DNA of 64,000 bases, from the NCBI GenBank assembly GCA_963556195.1, contig OY744525.1, forward strand, positions 83,414,165 through 83,478,164, read 5' to 3'. The position numbers were made by a program, and so were the translations under genes. This document shows, in pieces, positions 23,110-33,924 of this stretch; the first letter of the stretch is position 1; the number at the start of each line of letters is the position of its first letter. The DNA comes from Sepiola atlantica. Lineage: Eukaryota > Mollusca > Cephalopoda > Sepiida > Sepiolidae. The notes under the pieces were generated by a model. It searched no databases, had not been told where the DNA came from, and saw nothing but the letters and a program-made list of their open reading frames with translations.

Positions 23110-23162
<53 letters not shown>
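22440..23162. repeat. 720-bp cryptic (TA/TATG)n block with internal duplication
   Basis: Nearly pure TA with regularly placed TG steps. A GTATGAATCTATATATATG segment recurs at about 22553 and 22628 (period near 75), and GTATAAATATATATGTATAT recurs near 23036, 23068 and 23100 (period 32). Long frames of I, Y, C, M and V on both strands are artefacts. Confidence 0.95.
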
Positions 23163-23165
<3 letters not shown>

Positions 23166-23204
23166 CACACCCACTGAGTGGGTTAAAGCTATACTTTCTC
23201 TACC

Positions 23205-23780
23205 AGTATATACAGAAAGTCGACTGTTTCTGGGCTATACATCGGCTTGGATTTGTTCTCCTTTCTGATAAGACAATTACATCTTATCAAGACCTTGGTA
23301 CATCGGGCGCTGGCAATTTGTTCCAAGTGTAAGTCGAATAAGGATTTTAGCAAGATAGCGAAAATTCTTATCATCAATGGTAATCTTGAGAAAGTAGTTG
23401 ATCGATATCTTCAACACATTGTATCTACCTTCAATAATGATACATTTGAAAGCCTCTCTAAGTAATCGATTCATTAGAAAGATATGGCCAGGCCTTTAAA
23501 GTAAGTTTAAAGTTGTTTCCGTTGTCTCTCGTTACCTTTTAGTAACGAAATTACGAATTATTATTAAATCGAGCACTGCATTTCCCTCTTTTCGCCAAGA
23601 TATTTTACTCCACAATTCAGTAAATTTAGTGACGTACACTTTACATTGTCGGTGTAAAGTCGACGATGTTGAGCGTACCACTCAATGATTAGAGGTGAGA
23701 ATTTCTCAACACATTTGAGCAATATTCGCAATTTGAAATTGCGTGCATCCAGACAGGTCTAGACCAGTTGCTCTGACATA
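23205..23780 (+). pseudogene. PLE fragment, plus strand, divergent from the previous one
   Basis: From 23205 an open stretch to the stop at 23463 reads [31 protein letters not shown] and KIAKILIINGN, the same post-YxDD segment as in the minus-strand copy but from a clearly different PLE lineage. Beyond the stop, in-frame pieces such as ERTTQ-LEVRISQH (about 23670-23712) are GIY-YIG endonuclease remnants. The 5' side is cut by the (TA)n block. Confidence 0.75.
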
Positions 23781-23961
23781 GGGGTACATTCATTGGAAAA
23801 CGAATCCTGTTCAAAAGCTTACTGTGACCCGGCTTTTCTGTACTACAGAGAGCATGGTCTAAACATCACTTGGAAATATTAAAAGTAGTAGTTATTAATA
23901 TGCCTCGATTGTCTTCGTGCAGGCAGATAGGATATTCCAACAATCTTTAGTTGGTTGTAAT

Positions 23962-23962
<1 letters not shown>

Positions 23963-24018
<56 letters not shown>
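23963..24018. repeat. (TA)n microsatellite
   Basis: About 28 TA units, abutting the next inverted repeat. Confidence 0.97.
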
Positions 24019-24019
<1 letters not shown>

Positions 24020-24361
24020 CATAAAATATAATAACACGAAATTACATAATCGTCGATGCAATAATTTATTTCAACCTTGTGGTTTCCTCAAGCATCAAAC
24101 TAGACAATTACATTTTTGAGACTGACAGAAAACTGAATTCACCTTCAACAATTCAAATACAACCAGAGAGAGTGGTGGTTGCAACCAATCTGAACACCCC
24201 CTTACAGAGCGAGGAGGAATTAACATCTTATATTTAACTAAGGCGATCGAAATGAATCTTATTGTTTTTTTTTTAAATAATAACGGCTGTTGATGACACG
24301 CAAGGTTGATATAAATTATTGCATCGACGATTATGTAATTTCGTGTTATTATATTTTATGT
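24019..24361. mobile_element. Fold-back element with perfect 50-bp inverted ends
   Basis: 24019-24068 and 24312-24361 are exact reverse complements (outer end ACATAAAATATAATAACACG). The match continues imperfectly inward through CAACCTT/AAGGTTG. The 243-bp interior has no coding sequence. Perfect arms suggest a recent origin or repeated correction. No target duplication was identified. Confidence 0.75.
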
Positions 24362-24430
24362 TATTCTTGCTCTGTTTACCACATTGCGCTTTCATACCCG
24401 GATTTCTTCCTGGAATTATTCCACTATAAC

Positions 24431-24436
<6 letters not shown>

Positions 24437-24475
<39 letters not shown>

Positions 24476-24516
24476 GCCGACAGTTACAATATGTATGTGC
24501 TTTTTTCTTTCTATAT

Positions 24517-24547
<31 letters not shown>

Positions 24548-24556
24548 ATATATATA
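24437..24556. repeat. (TA)n, then (CT)n(TA)n
   Basis: (TA)18 at 24437-24472. A (CT)n with one TTT interruption and a short (TA)n follow at about 24517-24556. Confidence 0.95.
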
Positions 24557-25080
24557 AGCGTAGATGTAGTTACCATATGAGGACATTTTTGAGTGGGAAA
24601 TCTAACACTACATCCACACGGTTTAAATATATATGGGAACAGAAATAGAAAAATCAGCTCTAATACATCTAATACATTTGCGAAATCTTAAAACTGCAAT
24701 ATAAATAGTGAAAACTGTAATTTCTGTTTAGAGAAAAAAAATTAAATTGTAAATTATAAAAATCAAATGAAATTAAGCAAGAATTTATAGCTAAACGCAG
24801 GCATATGAATAAATATTTACTTTACAATTGATAGCGCGATTTAATAAAATACTATAAATGTACTCAATTCAACATGTTATATAGGTTCTGTCAAAAAAAC
24901 ACTACATGAAGATAGAATACGCATGAAATATCACGTGACGGGTATAAATAGTGGTGATTATTCGGGTTTGTTTTTCGAGTAATGCCAGTCGGATACACTT
25001 CTGATGCTCACTGATGACGTGAACCTGCAGTAAAGTGTTTAAATAAGTACATTTTATAATCATGTATTAGTGATATGGCT
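24557..25080. other. Nothing recognised
   Basis: A CTGATGACGTGAAC string near 25010 resembles a hammerhead core but lacks stem II and GAAA. Confidence 0.5.
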
Positions 25081-25165
25081 CTATCCGATAGTATATCGAG
25101 CCTTTTGTTTTATTCCAATGTCAGCTGTCTTGATTTGGTTCTGTTCCGATTTAGATGTTTGTTTG

Positions 25166-25209
<44 letters not shown>

Positions 25210-25345
25210 CGGCAGCAAGTCGCTTATTAGACATATGTCGTTGAAGACCACGGAGTTCTCCTTCTTTATGATCTTTCTGGTCAGTTTCTCGATACTGCGA
25301 GCGATTCGTCGGGTTTCTGGTATCAATTGATGGATCATGGCGCCT
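25081..25345 (-). pseudogene. PLE N-terminal coding fragment (minus copy)
   Basis: The minus strand encodes IHQLIPETRRIARSIEKLTR, then a KKEN..VFNDICL block and LLPKY, where a (TA)n tract (25170-25207) interrupts. The K-L-x-R-K-I ... V-x-F-N-x-x-C ... L-P-K pattern matches my recollection of the conserved PLE segment before the RT. The same segment occurs inverted at 25556-25680. Confidence 0.5.
25170..25208. repeat. (TA)n tract inside a PLE coding fragment
   Basis: About 19 TA units, replacing the codons after LLPKY. Confidence 0.95.
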
Positions 25346-25393
25346 AATGTTAAATTAATAAATAAATAAATTAATAAGTAAATAAAAGAATAA

Positions 25394-25396
<3 letters not shown>

Positions 25397-25431
<35 letters not shown>
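25397..25431. repeat. (TA)n microsatellite
   Basis: About 17 TA units between the two inverted PLE fragments. Confidence 0.95.
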
Positions 25432-25435
<4 letters not shown>

Positions 25436-25504
25436 GCAAATAATTAGATATACCAAAAATAAAACCATAAATACGGCTCTTTACAAACAACAAAAACAAC
25501 ACAA

Positions 25505-25670
25505 AAACTCCTGAAGACGGTCGCGAGACCATAAGGTCTCGAGAAATGGCCTAAGACACAACATTAGACGACGTGATCCATCAATTGCTACCAGACACCC
25601 GACGAATCGCTCACAGAGTCGAGAAACTTACCAGAAAGATCATAAAGAAGGAGAACTTCGTGGCCTTCAA

Positions 25671-25680
<10 letters not shown>
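25505..25680 (+). pseudogene. PLE N-terminal coding fragment (plus copy) with hairpin leader
   Basis: A GGTCGCGAGACC..GGTCTCGAGA hairpin (about 25520-25547) precedes the frame encoding DDVIHQLLPDTRRIAHRVEK and the same KKEN..FNDI block, which then runs into (TA)n at 25672. It is the reverse-complement partner of 25210-25345. Both copies are cut by (TA)n at nearly the same codon region. Confidence 0.5.

Positions 25681-25721
<41 letters not shown>
25672..25721. repeat. (TA)n microsatellite
   Basis: About 24 TA units. Confidence 0.97.
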
Positions 25722-25724
<3 letters not shown>

Positions 25725-26047
25725 TTGAATGGGCAATTCCCGTTTAGAAGGACAAATGATACTACTTGTTAAGGTGCCTCTGCGGATATTCTATGGTGAA
25801 GTAAGAGTTGCGCTATCCTTAACCGCACATTCCATAACCGGCATCGTTTGGATCCAGTGGCAAAGAGAAGTCTAGAACCACTGTGAACAATGCCGGCATA
25901 AAGAGAGAATACCATTTGTTTCTTTGTCTTAGACTAGTTGCCCACTTAGAGTTTAAGGATGTAGCTTACTCTATTATTTCATCGATAACTTTATGAATAA
26001 TATAAAAATTCATACCTCTTCCAAGGTTAGTAGTAAAAGTAATGCAT
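25722..26047. other. Nothing recognised
   Basis: Unique-looking sequence. The plus frame at 26134-26376 beyond it is also uncalled. Confidence 0.45.
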
Positions 26048-26051
26048 TAGA

Positions 26052-26112
26052 CGAGACAGAACTCGAACCCGGCACGCCGAACCTACAGTCTGCGCATAAC
26101 TCATAGGACAAG
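26052..26112 (-). mobile_element. tRNA-like SINE fragment, minus strand
   Basis: On the minus strand a strong B-box match (GGGTTCGAGTTC) lies downstream of CTATGAGTTATGCGCAGACTG, with tRNA-like spacing. Confidence 0.5.
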
Positions 26113-26413
26113 TTACAGTGTGTACTTATAAGTTTGCGTTTATACACACATTTTAACTCGCAAAGTGATATGAAACTATTCTTTATGGAAAATATACATA
26201 ATGGAAATCGTAAATCAACATTATTTTTTATAAAAAAACATAAAATAACGAATTTTAGGTGGATATTGACAGCGGCATCTAGTAAGAGAGTGTCCGACGT
26301 AGAATTCTGCCAACTTTCCTATTATTCAGACGGTAATTCTATAATTTGTGTATCTATTATAGACTTAGAGCGGTGAGGCGAGGGACTCCAAGTACATAGT
26401 CCTGTAGTAATTT

Positions 26414-26790
26414 GTCTCTCCTCCTCACTCTCTCTCTCTCGTTCTCTTCATCTCTCTCGTTCTCTTCATCTCTCTCGTTCTCTTCATCTCTCTATCTCGT
26501 TCTCTTCATCTCTCTCGTTCTCTTCATCTCTCTCGTTCTCTTCATCTCTCTATCTCGTTCTCTTCATCTCTCTATCTCGTTCTCTTCATCTCTCTATCTC
26601 GTTCTCTTCATCTCTCTATCTCGTTCTCTTCATCTCTCTATCTCGTTCTCTTCATCTCTCTATCTCGTTCTCTTCATCTCTCTCGTTCTCTTCATCTCTC
26701 TATCTCGTTCTCTTCATCTCTCTCGTTCTCTTCATCTCTCTCGTTCTCTTCATCTCTCTCGTTCTCTTTATCTCTCTATCTTCTTCATAG
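26414..26790. repeat. CT-rich minisatellite with 16- and 22-bp units
   Basis: Two alternating unit types: TCTCTCGTTCTCTTCA (16 bp) and a 22-bp version with an extra TATCTC. There are about 20 units in a non-random mixed order. The frame 26412-26879 (FSSSL/YLVLFISL repeats) simply translates the repeat. Confidence 0.95.
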
Positions 26791-27226
26791 CCCAATTAAT
26801 TCGCGAGTTAAAAATTAGCCAGAAGAAGCAATCATTTTGGCCATCTATCAAGTTAGTGGTTCACAAAGTTCTTAATTAATTGCTGCTGTACTGATTTACT
26901 GACATATTTTGGGGAATAAAAACAATTTCAAAATAAATGTACTCCGACCCATATCTTTCATGATGGTAACTACTTGTTATATGCTTCGAAAATCGATATG
27001 GTGTTTACGCTCGTGCGCATAAAATACCAAATAATTATAGGGTAGAACAAAATGTCCATACGAATCTTTATATTAGAAGAAACGTTATCTCCTTTTATAT
27101 CGTCAGGTTGCCAGCAGGAAAAGAACACAGTTAACACAGCTTTTTTAAAAATATATAAATGTTTTATTCAGCGTCATACAAATCTAGACATAAAAAGGTA
27201 ATTCTCAGTCAGTCTTCTTTGTGGTA
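26791..27226. other. Nothing recognised
   Basis: No repeat or coding signal. Confidence 0.45.
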
Positions 27227-27375
27227 AGTTGGTTTGAAAAGATTCTCTCTGCCTAATATCATACAAGGTAGTGGGGGGGTTTGAAAAAGTTTCTCTCGGT
27301 GTAATATCAAACAGTTTAGTGAGAGTTTCTTGGAAATTATTCTATCAAGGTAATATTAAACAAGGTGGGTGGGCT
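27227..27375 (+). repeat. Degenerate ~55-60-bp tandem repeat, 2.5 copies
   Basis: Units share TTGAAAA..TTCTCTC then GTAATATCAAACA and a G-rich GGTGGGTGGG-like end. Confidence 0.6.
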
Positions 27376-27994
27376 GGTAACTGGATTAGCTTAAGAAGAG
27401 AGATATTCTCTCACCTCAGTCTGTATCGACATTTGTGTTCTTACTGATTCTTCTATCTTCACTGTTATGAGGCATTTTCTCACTTTGAAGACACACATTC
27501 TTCATTAACTCTCTGTCTGATTCAACCTTCCGCGTAGTCTTTGACCTGTTCTTGAATTACTGTCGAGTTTTGTTATTAGTAAAATGGGGCTTAGGTTTGA
27601 TGCTAAACTGAACCTGGTGTCGAGGTTCCAATTTGGGAGCTTTACAGAATTTGAGATCATCTCTTGATTGTTATTACTTACAGGTGTATCATGGAAGCAG
27701 GGTCCCATCTATATTAAGATTCAAGATTCAATAACATTTATATAAATTGGTACTAACCTTGCTGAATAATATAACGGCGATAGACTAATGTCCTGCAACA
27801 ACGATGGTTCAGACAACTGTTTCCGCTAAACGATATAAGACCGGGTTTAACCACTGAACAAAAAAAACAAACTTTCAGGCTGCAAATGGAACTACTACTA
27901 CTACTACTACTACTACTTACATTTATTTTTACAGACTGTGTATCTGAAAGTATCAACTTACGAAAATATTCATGTATAACCATTCGAATACGTA
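27376..27994. other. No supported gene; (CTA)n inside
   Basis: A (CTA)8 lies at about 27892-27916. Frames at 27505-27708 and 27753-28214 (minus) are not supported. Confidence 0.5.
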
Positions 27995-28225
27995 CCATAC
28001 TTGCGGTTTCGGCATACAATGGAAGAAAAAGGGTTGATATACCGTCAAATTCAGCAACCAAACAAAATAATTGCATTTGAAATTTAATAAAGCAAATATT
28101 CCTGATGTGCCATGAAACAAAAAACAAGATATAAAGAACCGGAAGCATAAACACGTTTTGCAGAATTATTATATCCGGCATTAAATCACTAGAAAATAGT
28201 TGATATACCGTCAAATTACTTACAC
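27995..28225 (-). repeat. Dispersed ~120-bp monomer family, minus strand
   Basis: Two partial minus-strand monomers containing GACGGTATATCAAC (about 28032-28050 and 28200-28216) and the GTTTATGCTTCCGGTTCTTT block. They belong to the same family as the tandem pair at 32275-32530. Confidence 0.7.
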
Positions 28226-29090
28226 TATTTTTGAAGTCTACAACATTCGCATCTAGTAAAGGGTCAAAAGTTTCCCAGTATTACGAAGTCATCCTGGAAC
28301 AAGTACGTCAGTTATTAATAATCAAGATTCAGTTTATTGCTATAAAAAGATATAAAGGGATGTTATTTTGAGTTATAATCTATTATAAGAAGTATATCTA
28401 CAGTAATATAGAAGGCGTATATCTAGTTGTCTGTATATTACTATGTCTGACTATCCGCCGGTTTTCGTGTTAACTATTTGTATCTATCAAAGTGTCATAC
28501 ATACAGCTCGAGACCGCTTGTTAATTTAATATTACACAGATATTTCCTGCTTCAAAGTAAGCCGGCTTGACCCGCTTAGGTTGAATGCCGCACCAGGCAA
28601 GCTTTACACTACTATAGGAGTTGACTGTTTCGCTGTTACGAAATGTTTGAGTTTCAACTAAATATTTTATGCTGTTAATTAGACAGTCCCGGGTATAGCA
28701 TTACACCCCCCTCGGACACCTTTTGGCAGGGTGTTGTCATCTACAAACCTCGTCACCCCGAAATCCATTAACTCAGCCCTTTCTATCTGGTTTTGCATAC
28801 CCTATTTCCCAACCATATTACTCCTTCAACCGTCTTGAATATGATACAAAACCACATCCAGTGGTGAGACACACATTTGGTAGGAGTAACATCTTAGTTA
28901 CCTCTTTCTATATGTTATCTCTGTGTTAAATAAACACTCAGTGTAAGATTTGGGTGTCTTTTCCTAAACAAATCCCAAAGAAGATTTTTAATGACAATTA
29001 AATCAATGGATTCAGATGTGGTGCACGCGAGAGTGGCAGCCGGTTCAACTAAACGAGATGAATGTTGCTAGAGTACAACGGTATTAGACC
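28226..29090. other. Nothing recognised
   Basis: A 68-codon plus frame at 28723-28929, in locally C-rich sequence, has no domain and is not called. Confidence 0.45.
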
Positions 29091-29094
29091 AAGA

Positions 29095-29545
29095 CCTGAA
29101 AAACATGCGACTGGGGTCCACCACCGGGTGGGGGGGACATGTGAAGACCAAAATTACTACTAAATAATTACAGAGCAAAGTTTTAGTAAGAAATGTTTAG
29201 TAATGTCCAGTAATTACCAAATATACATATTATTAGGAAGCAGCTTACAATAATTGATTTATTTCCATCAAATCAAATGTAAAAAGTACAAAAATAAAAA
29301 AAGAACTAAATTCACAATACATCACTTTATTTATCATGAATTAGACACATTTTTGATATTTAAAAAATAATGAGTCAATTTGTTTATATTGACTAATTGA
29401 TTAAAGAAAATATGATGACATAATACAATCAGAAAGCAATTGCAACACTTTACAAAATGATATACTTTATGAACAAAATAATATTCGGAGAAACAATTTC
29501 GATAATGTCGGAGGACCCAGTCGCATGTTTGGCAGGCCGGTATTA
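29095..29545. mobile_element. Non-autonomous hAT-like element (copy 2)
   Basis: AACATGCGACTGGGGTCC near the left end is matched by GGACCCAGTCGCATGTT near the right end (29514-29530), giving inverted ends. The left part aligns with 3163-3350. Outside are TATTAGAC (left) and TATTATAG (right), a poor but 8-bp-length target-duplication candidate as expected for hAT. No coding sequence remains. Confidence 0.55.
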
Positions 29546-30184
29546 TAGATCGCCTTGTATTAGACCTATGAACGTGCAAATTTATGATGATAATATCTAC
29601 CTATGCACATAGAAATAAAGGAGACATATTTATCCTACCTTTTTCTTTTTATAAATGCACACAAGGAAACATTACTTCTGATTTTAATGAAATTTCAACC
29701 GTAGGTAAATCACATACAATTCGACAGATTATCATGATTTGGCCACATTTCTATAGTTTCAAAACTCTTTAATTTAAGCTAAACTTAAATTCAAATCTCT
29801 AAGCCCATAATTTCAGTTGTGACTGACTAGTTTCACACAGTTTGCACCATAGTTAAATGTTTTTTATATTATTTGTCTTTGAAGTAATTTTTCTGTCTCT
29901 GACGTAGATTTTATTAAATTGTCTACATGTGAGGTGAGAACGCCTTAATCAAAAGACAATCGACATGCCCATTCCACGGTTACAGTGTAAAAAAATGGCT
30001 GAGAAAAATGTTTAAAATATATAGCATTTAATACCAAAAGTTATATTATTGAAAACGGTAAGAGGATGTGATACACAGTAGCTTTTTATTGTGTAGTGCT
30101 CAATGTTTTTGTCAACTCTTAAAGTCAGTTATAAAAAATTGTCGCATTCGTCTTGACATTTATTATCAAATGAAAACGCATCAT
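29546..30184. other. Nothing recognised
   Basis: AT-rich sequence without coding signal. Confidence 0.45.
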
Positions 30185-30320
30185 GCGAAGCGGTCTAGAA
30201 TATAAAGTATATTTGATGGTCGATACTTATGTGCTGACGTCACTATATGAATAATAACACTTCAAGACGTCGCTATTTGATTAAAATTATCTTCGCTTAC
30301 TCTGATTTAAATGTTTGTTT
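30185..30320 (+). mobile_element. Relic of the tRNA-hammerhead element, ribozyme lost
   Basis: Blocks GGTCTAGA, GTGCTGACGTCACTA, AAGACGTCGCTA and GATTAAAATTATCTTCGCTTA occur in the same order as GTCTAGA, CATGACGTCGCTA, GACGTCAAGC and TTAAAATTATCTCTG in the 11.2-kb unit. No hammerhead core or Pol III box survives. Confidence 0.45.
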
Positions 30321-31088
30321 ATTTTCTATTTTTTTCGTAAATATTATTAATGACATGATTTACAAGACAATCATGCATTATAGTTGTAAGTGTTCAAAAT
30401 CTCAAGAGAAATTATAGAAAAATTACCAGAATTACATTTCTATTTCATTACGAAAGAAAAACATACCGGTGGCAAGTTGCGGTTAAAAAAGTCAACGAAT
30501 ATAACGAAGTGAGTATTTATTCTATATTATTTGTAAAGAAAATCAATTTCGTTGTATAAATATTGCTTTAAGTTTCTACGGTGAAATGCAAAAAATTATA
30601 AAATGCAGATTTAATTAAAATTGAGATGAAATAAAAAACGTTTAAAATATCTCTTTTTACTTTTTCGATTATTTGTATTAACAACATTTTTAAAAAGCTA
30701 AACAGTACATTTTTATAGGCAATTTTTAATAAGTATTTGAAAAACAAATGTTTAAACATTGTTTTATTTGTTTAAAATAAATCGAATAATAAACGTCTCA
30801 AATAAATAAAAACATTTGTAAAATCTTCAAATATGCTTTTATTCTTACGTGTTTAGTGTTAATTATTTCTCAATGGTTTTGATTTTTTTTGTATTTATGA
30901 CTTTTACAACGGCTACAAAACTCATTATCAAGTTTAATGACATTTCTCTTGAATAAATATCATAAGGAATCAGAAAGTATTTCAGCTCCTTTTTTAGTAG
31001 ATTGTTGTTTAAAAGAATAGGTCGACATTTAAGCAATTATAATGGAAGATTAAAAAATTGATAGATTTATATACAAAAAGCACCTTAT

Positions 31089-31092
<4 letters not shown>
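30321..31092. other. Nothing recognised
   Basis: Very AT-rich. Confidence 0.5.

Positions 31093-31136
<44 letters not shown>
31093..31136. repeat. (TA)n microsatellite
   Basis: About 21 TA units flanked by TATCA..TGATA, so the tract sits in a short palindrome. Confidence 0.95.
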
Positions 31137-31138
<2 letters not shown>

Positions 31139-32274
31139 ACATAAAGCAAAGTTGGATGTATGTGTGTTGAGGCATCACAGTTAAACGGTTGGAATCCGAC
31201 GTCCTTGTTTATGTCAGAAGTTCTGGACTTTTTTCAAACTCCCTTATTCAAAACTAAATATATATCAACAATTAGATCCATTTTATGCCAATAAAAATCA
31301 AGTTCATACAACATTGCTTATGACACACGTTCTATGTAAAAGCTGTTGTATTTAAAAGTTTTCGAATCAACAGAAATCATTAATTAGTGCCTCATTTTCT
31401 TACTTCCAGGAACTTCGTGCCCTGAGATCTTAACCAAGTTTTACATATTGTTATAGATTGACGGCAAAGGTCCTTTCTCCCACTGATATTGAAATACAAA
31501 ATCTTACTTTAGTTCTGATAATTTGCAAACAATACATTAATGTTCACCTTAGAGAAAGAAAAATGTTTGCCTAACTTTGCAGAAGTTGCAGAATCAAGAA
31601 AATATCTTATTTTTGCTAAATAATATTGAATGATAAGCCGGCATTAACACATTTGATTTTGCAATAAGTATGGTAATTTACTTCAAGTAAATAATATAAA
31701 TGATATATGTCTACTGAGACTATAGGACCAGGCGTGGAGCTGGAGTTACAGGCTGAGTAATGTTTTTTCTGCAGAAAAGTTACTAATTGTATTCTGCAAT
31801 CTGTTAGAAGTTTGGATTAATTTTCCATGAAAGCTTCACAGTTCCTCGTCTCTCTCGCCCTTTCTTTCAAGTACCTAAAACATTCAATCTACAAACAAGC
31901 AAGCAAGACACATCACCAAAGATGTATTACTTTATATATAGACTATTTATTTATGAAAAATGTCCACACAAATTCATGATCATCAGCCTCGTTTATACTA
32001 CTCGTTGTGATACTACTTTTAAAAGAAGAAAACATTTATTTTAGGTTGCCTTTACTCAGGCGACAGACAAATAGAGTGCAGAGGTGTTGCTTTGAAGGAA
32101 GCCATTTTGGTATTGGGTCTAATTTTGAAGAAAACGCAGTATCTGAGTTCACCAGGGAATAGTAACAACAGGTAACTCAGCACTTACAAAGTGGGTCTTC
32201 AAAACGATGATACATGAGACCAGTCGGATTAGTAGTCTTATCTATTGTAACACATATTTTGAAAAAAATAAGTA
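31137..32274. other. Nothing recognised
   Basis: No frames or repeats of note. Confidence 0.45.
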
Positions 32275-32530
32275 TTTATTTTTGGTTGTTTTGTTTTACG
32301 GCATATAAACCCTTTTCGGGTTATTTAATGCCAAATACGGTCATTTTGGTCAACGTTTTTATGCTTCAAGTTCTATATATCTTCATATATTATTCATGGT
32401 GTTTTGTTTGGTTGTTTTATTTTACGGCATATCAACCCTTTTTCGGTTATTTAATGCCAAATATGATCATGTTGGTACAGTGTTTTATGCTTTTAGTTCT
32501 ATATATCTTCAAATATTTATTCATGGTTTG
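32275..32530 (+). repeat. Tandem pair of the dispersed ~123-bp monomer
   Basis: Two monomers, each with GGTTGTTTTRTTTTACGGCAT, AACCCTTTT.CGGTTATTTAA, TGCCAAATA.G.TCAT and TTTTATGCTT..AGTTCTATA, in direct orientation. The plus frame 32214-32549 spans them and therefore contains repeated peptide blocks. The same monomer appears singly at 33735-33850 and, as a fragment, at 49055-49085. Confidence 0.85.
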
Positions 32531-32689
32531 GTTGTTTTGTAGAAGATGAGTGTTGTTTTTGTTTTTTGTTTTGCAGAAGATGATTGAGTTTTGCAAAAGG
32601 AAAGGAAAAAACAATCACATCAATGTTTGATGCATTTTGGGTCAGAAAGCAAATATTTTCAGACAACTTGATCTGGTATCTTTATCATC

Positions 32690-33060
32690 ACTACTACTAC
32701 TACTAGCACTAGTAGTAGTATTTGTTGGATTTGTACATCCTTTATGACACGCTCAGTATGTCAAGAATGCTTCATGCCAAATTTTATGCCTTTCTGTAAA
32801 TTACCCAGGGAGCCTAGGACTGTTTATTATTTTAGTAGTAGTAGTTATAATAGTTCGTTTAGAAGCGAAACTTGTAAAAATGTAAGCTCTTAGTATACAC
32901 ACGAATAGGAATTCTGGCAATATCGATTCAGGAAATATTAGTAGCAATAGTATAAGTAGTAGTAACATATGTACTTCCCAATAATACACCCTACATCTCA
33001 ATGATGCTTCATGCCAAATGTGGTACCTTTTTGCAAGTAGTTTTAGAACTTATACGAGTT
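32690..33060. repeat. (CTA)n palindrome and a duplicated ATGCTTCATGCCAAAT segment
   Basis: TACTACTACTAGCACTAGTAGTAGTA (about 32694-32719) is palindromic. TCAAGAATGCTTCATGCCAAAT (about 32760) recurs as TCAATGATGCTTCATGCCAAAT (about 32999), and both lie next to (TAG)n. They may be further degraded members of the nearby monomer family. Confidence 0.6.
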
Positions 33061-33734
33061 TAGTGTTTTCGTGTGCAGTAGTGTTATTATTCGTACGCAC
33101 ACAAACAATTAATAAATGGATTCAGAAAATATTGCTCCAGAAAAGAGTATTTTGTTGAATATTATAATAGAATGAAAATCGGTTCAAATAATGTGTAAAA
33201 AGCAACACTTTCTCCTTGGCAGAAATGAAAGCATTTTCTAGAATTATTTCATGCTCGTTATTTTCCTTTCATATTAGTTTTCACAATTTGAGACTGAGAG
33301 AGTGATTGAATAATCTTGATTTCGAATTTAAAAAAATAATTGATTTTAATGTATTTGATTTTCGGCGGTGCACAATTATAAGCGGGTGTCAAAAACGGAA
33401 AGAGATTGAATGAGAAATAGATTGAAAAATGAAATGAGAAAAAAATAATTCGTAGTTTAAAAAAGCGGCCAATTCTGATAATAGAGAAAGGCATAGTGCA
33501 ATCGGGAAGAAGGGAAAGATACAGAGAAGATATTGAGATAGAATGTAAGAGAAAAATGATAGAGATATAGAAAGAAGGCGAGAAATCGAGAAAGAAAAAG
33601 AGGAGGGGTGAAGGAGAATGAGAGAGTCTATATGAGGATTGAAAGAAAGAACTAGTGTCGATCGGGAGTAGGGATATATATATATAACAATAATAATTTT
33701 TTTAAATCGTAATAATGCGGTTTTGTTTTCAAAT
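33061..33734. other. No gene; purine-rich 33490-33640
   Basis: GAGAGA/AAAGA-rich plus strand from 33490. Nothing else. Confidence 0.5.
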
Positions 33735-33850
33735 ATATGTACCGTGTTGACGTCATTTAATGCAGAATTCAGTCATTTTGGTGAACGTTTTTATGTTTCA
33801 AGTTCTTAATATATTTAAATATTTTAAGTTAATTTGTTTTGTAAGCGTAT
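33735..33850 (+). repeat. Single monomer of the ~120-bp dispersed family
   Basis: TCATTTTGGTGAACGTTTTTATG and AAGTTCTTAATAT match the 32.3-kb pair. The ACGGCAT part reads TGACGTCATT. Confidence 0.65.
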
Positions 33851-33924
33851 ATTTTGCAAATAATCTGCAAAATCGAACATACGAAAAGGACACTTGAACC
33901 ATAAAACGGAATCGCTACAGACAC

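Noticed and set aside
25004..25025. CTGATGACGTGAAC as a hammerhead core
   Set aside because: No stem II pairing and no GAAA at the right distance.
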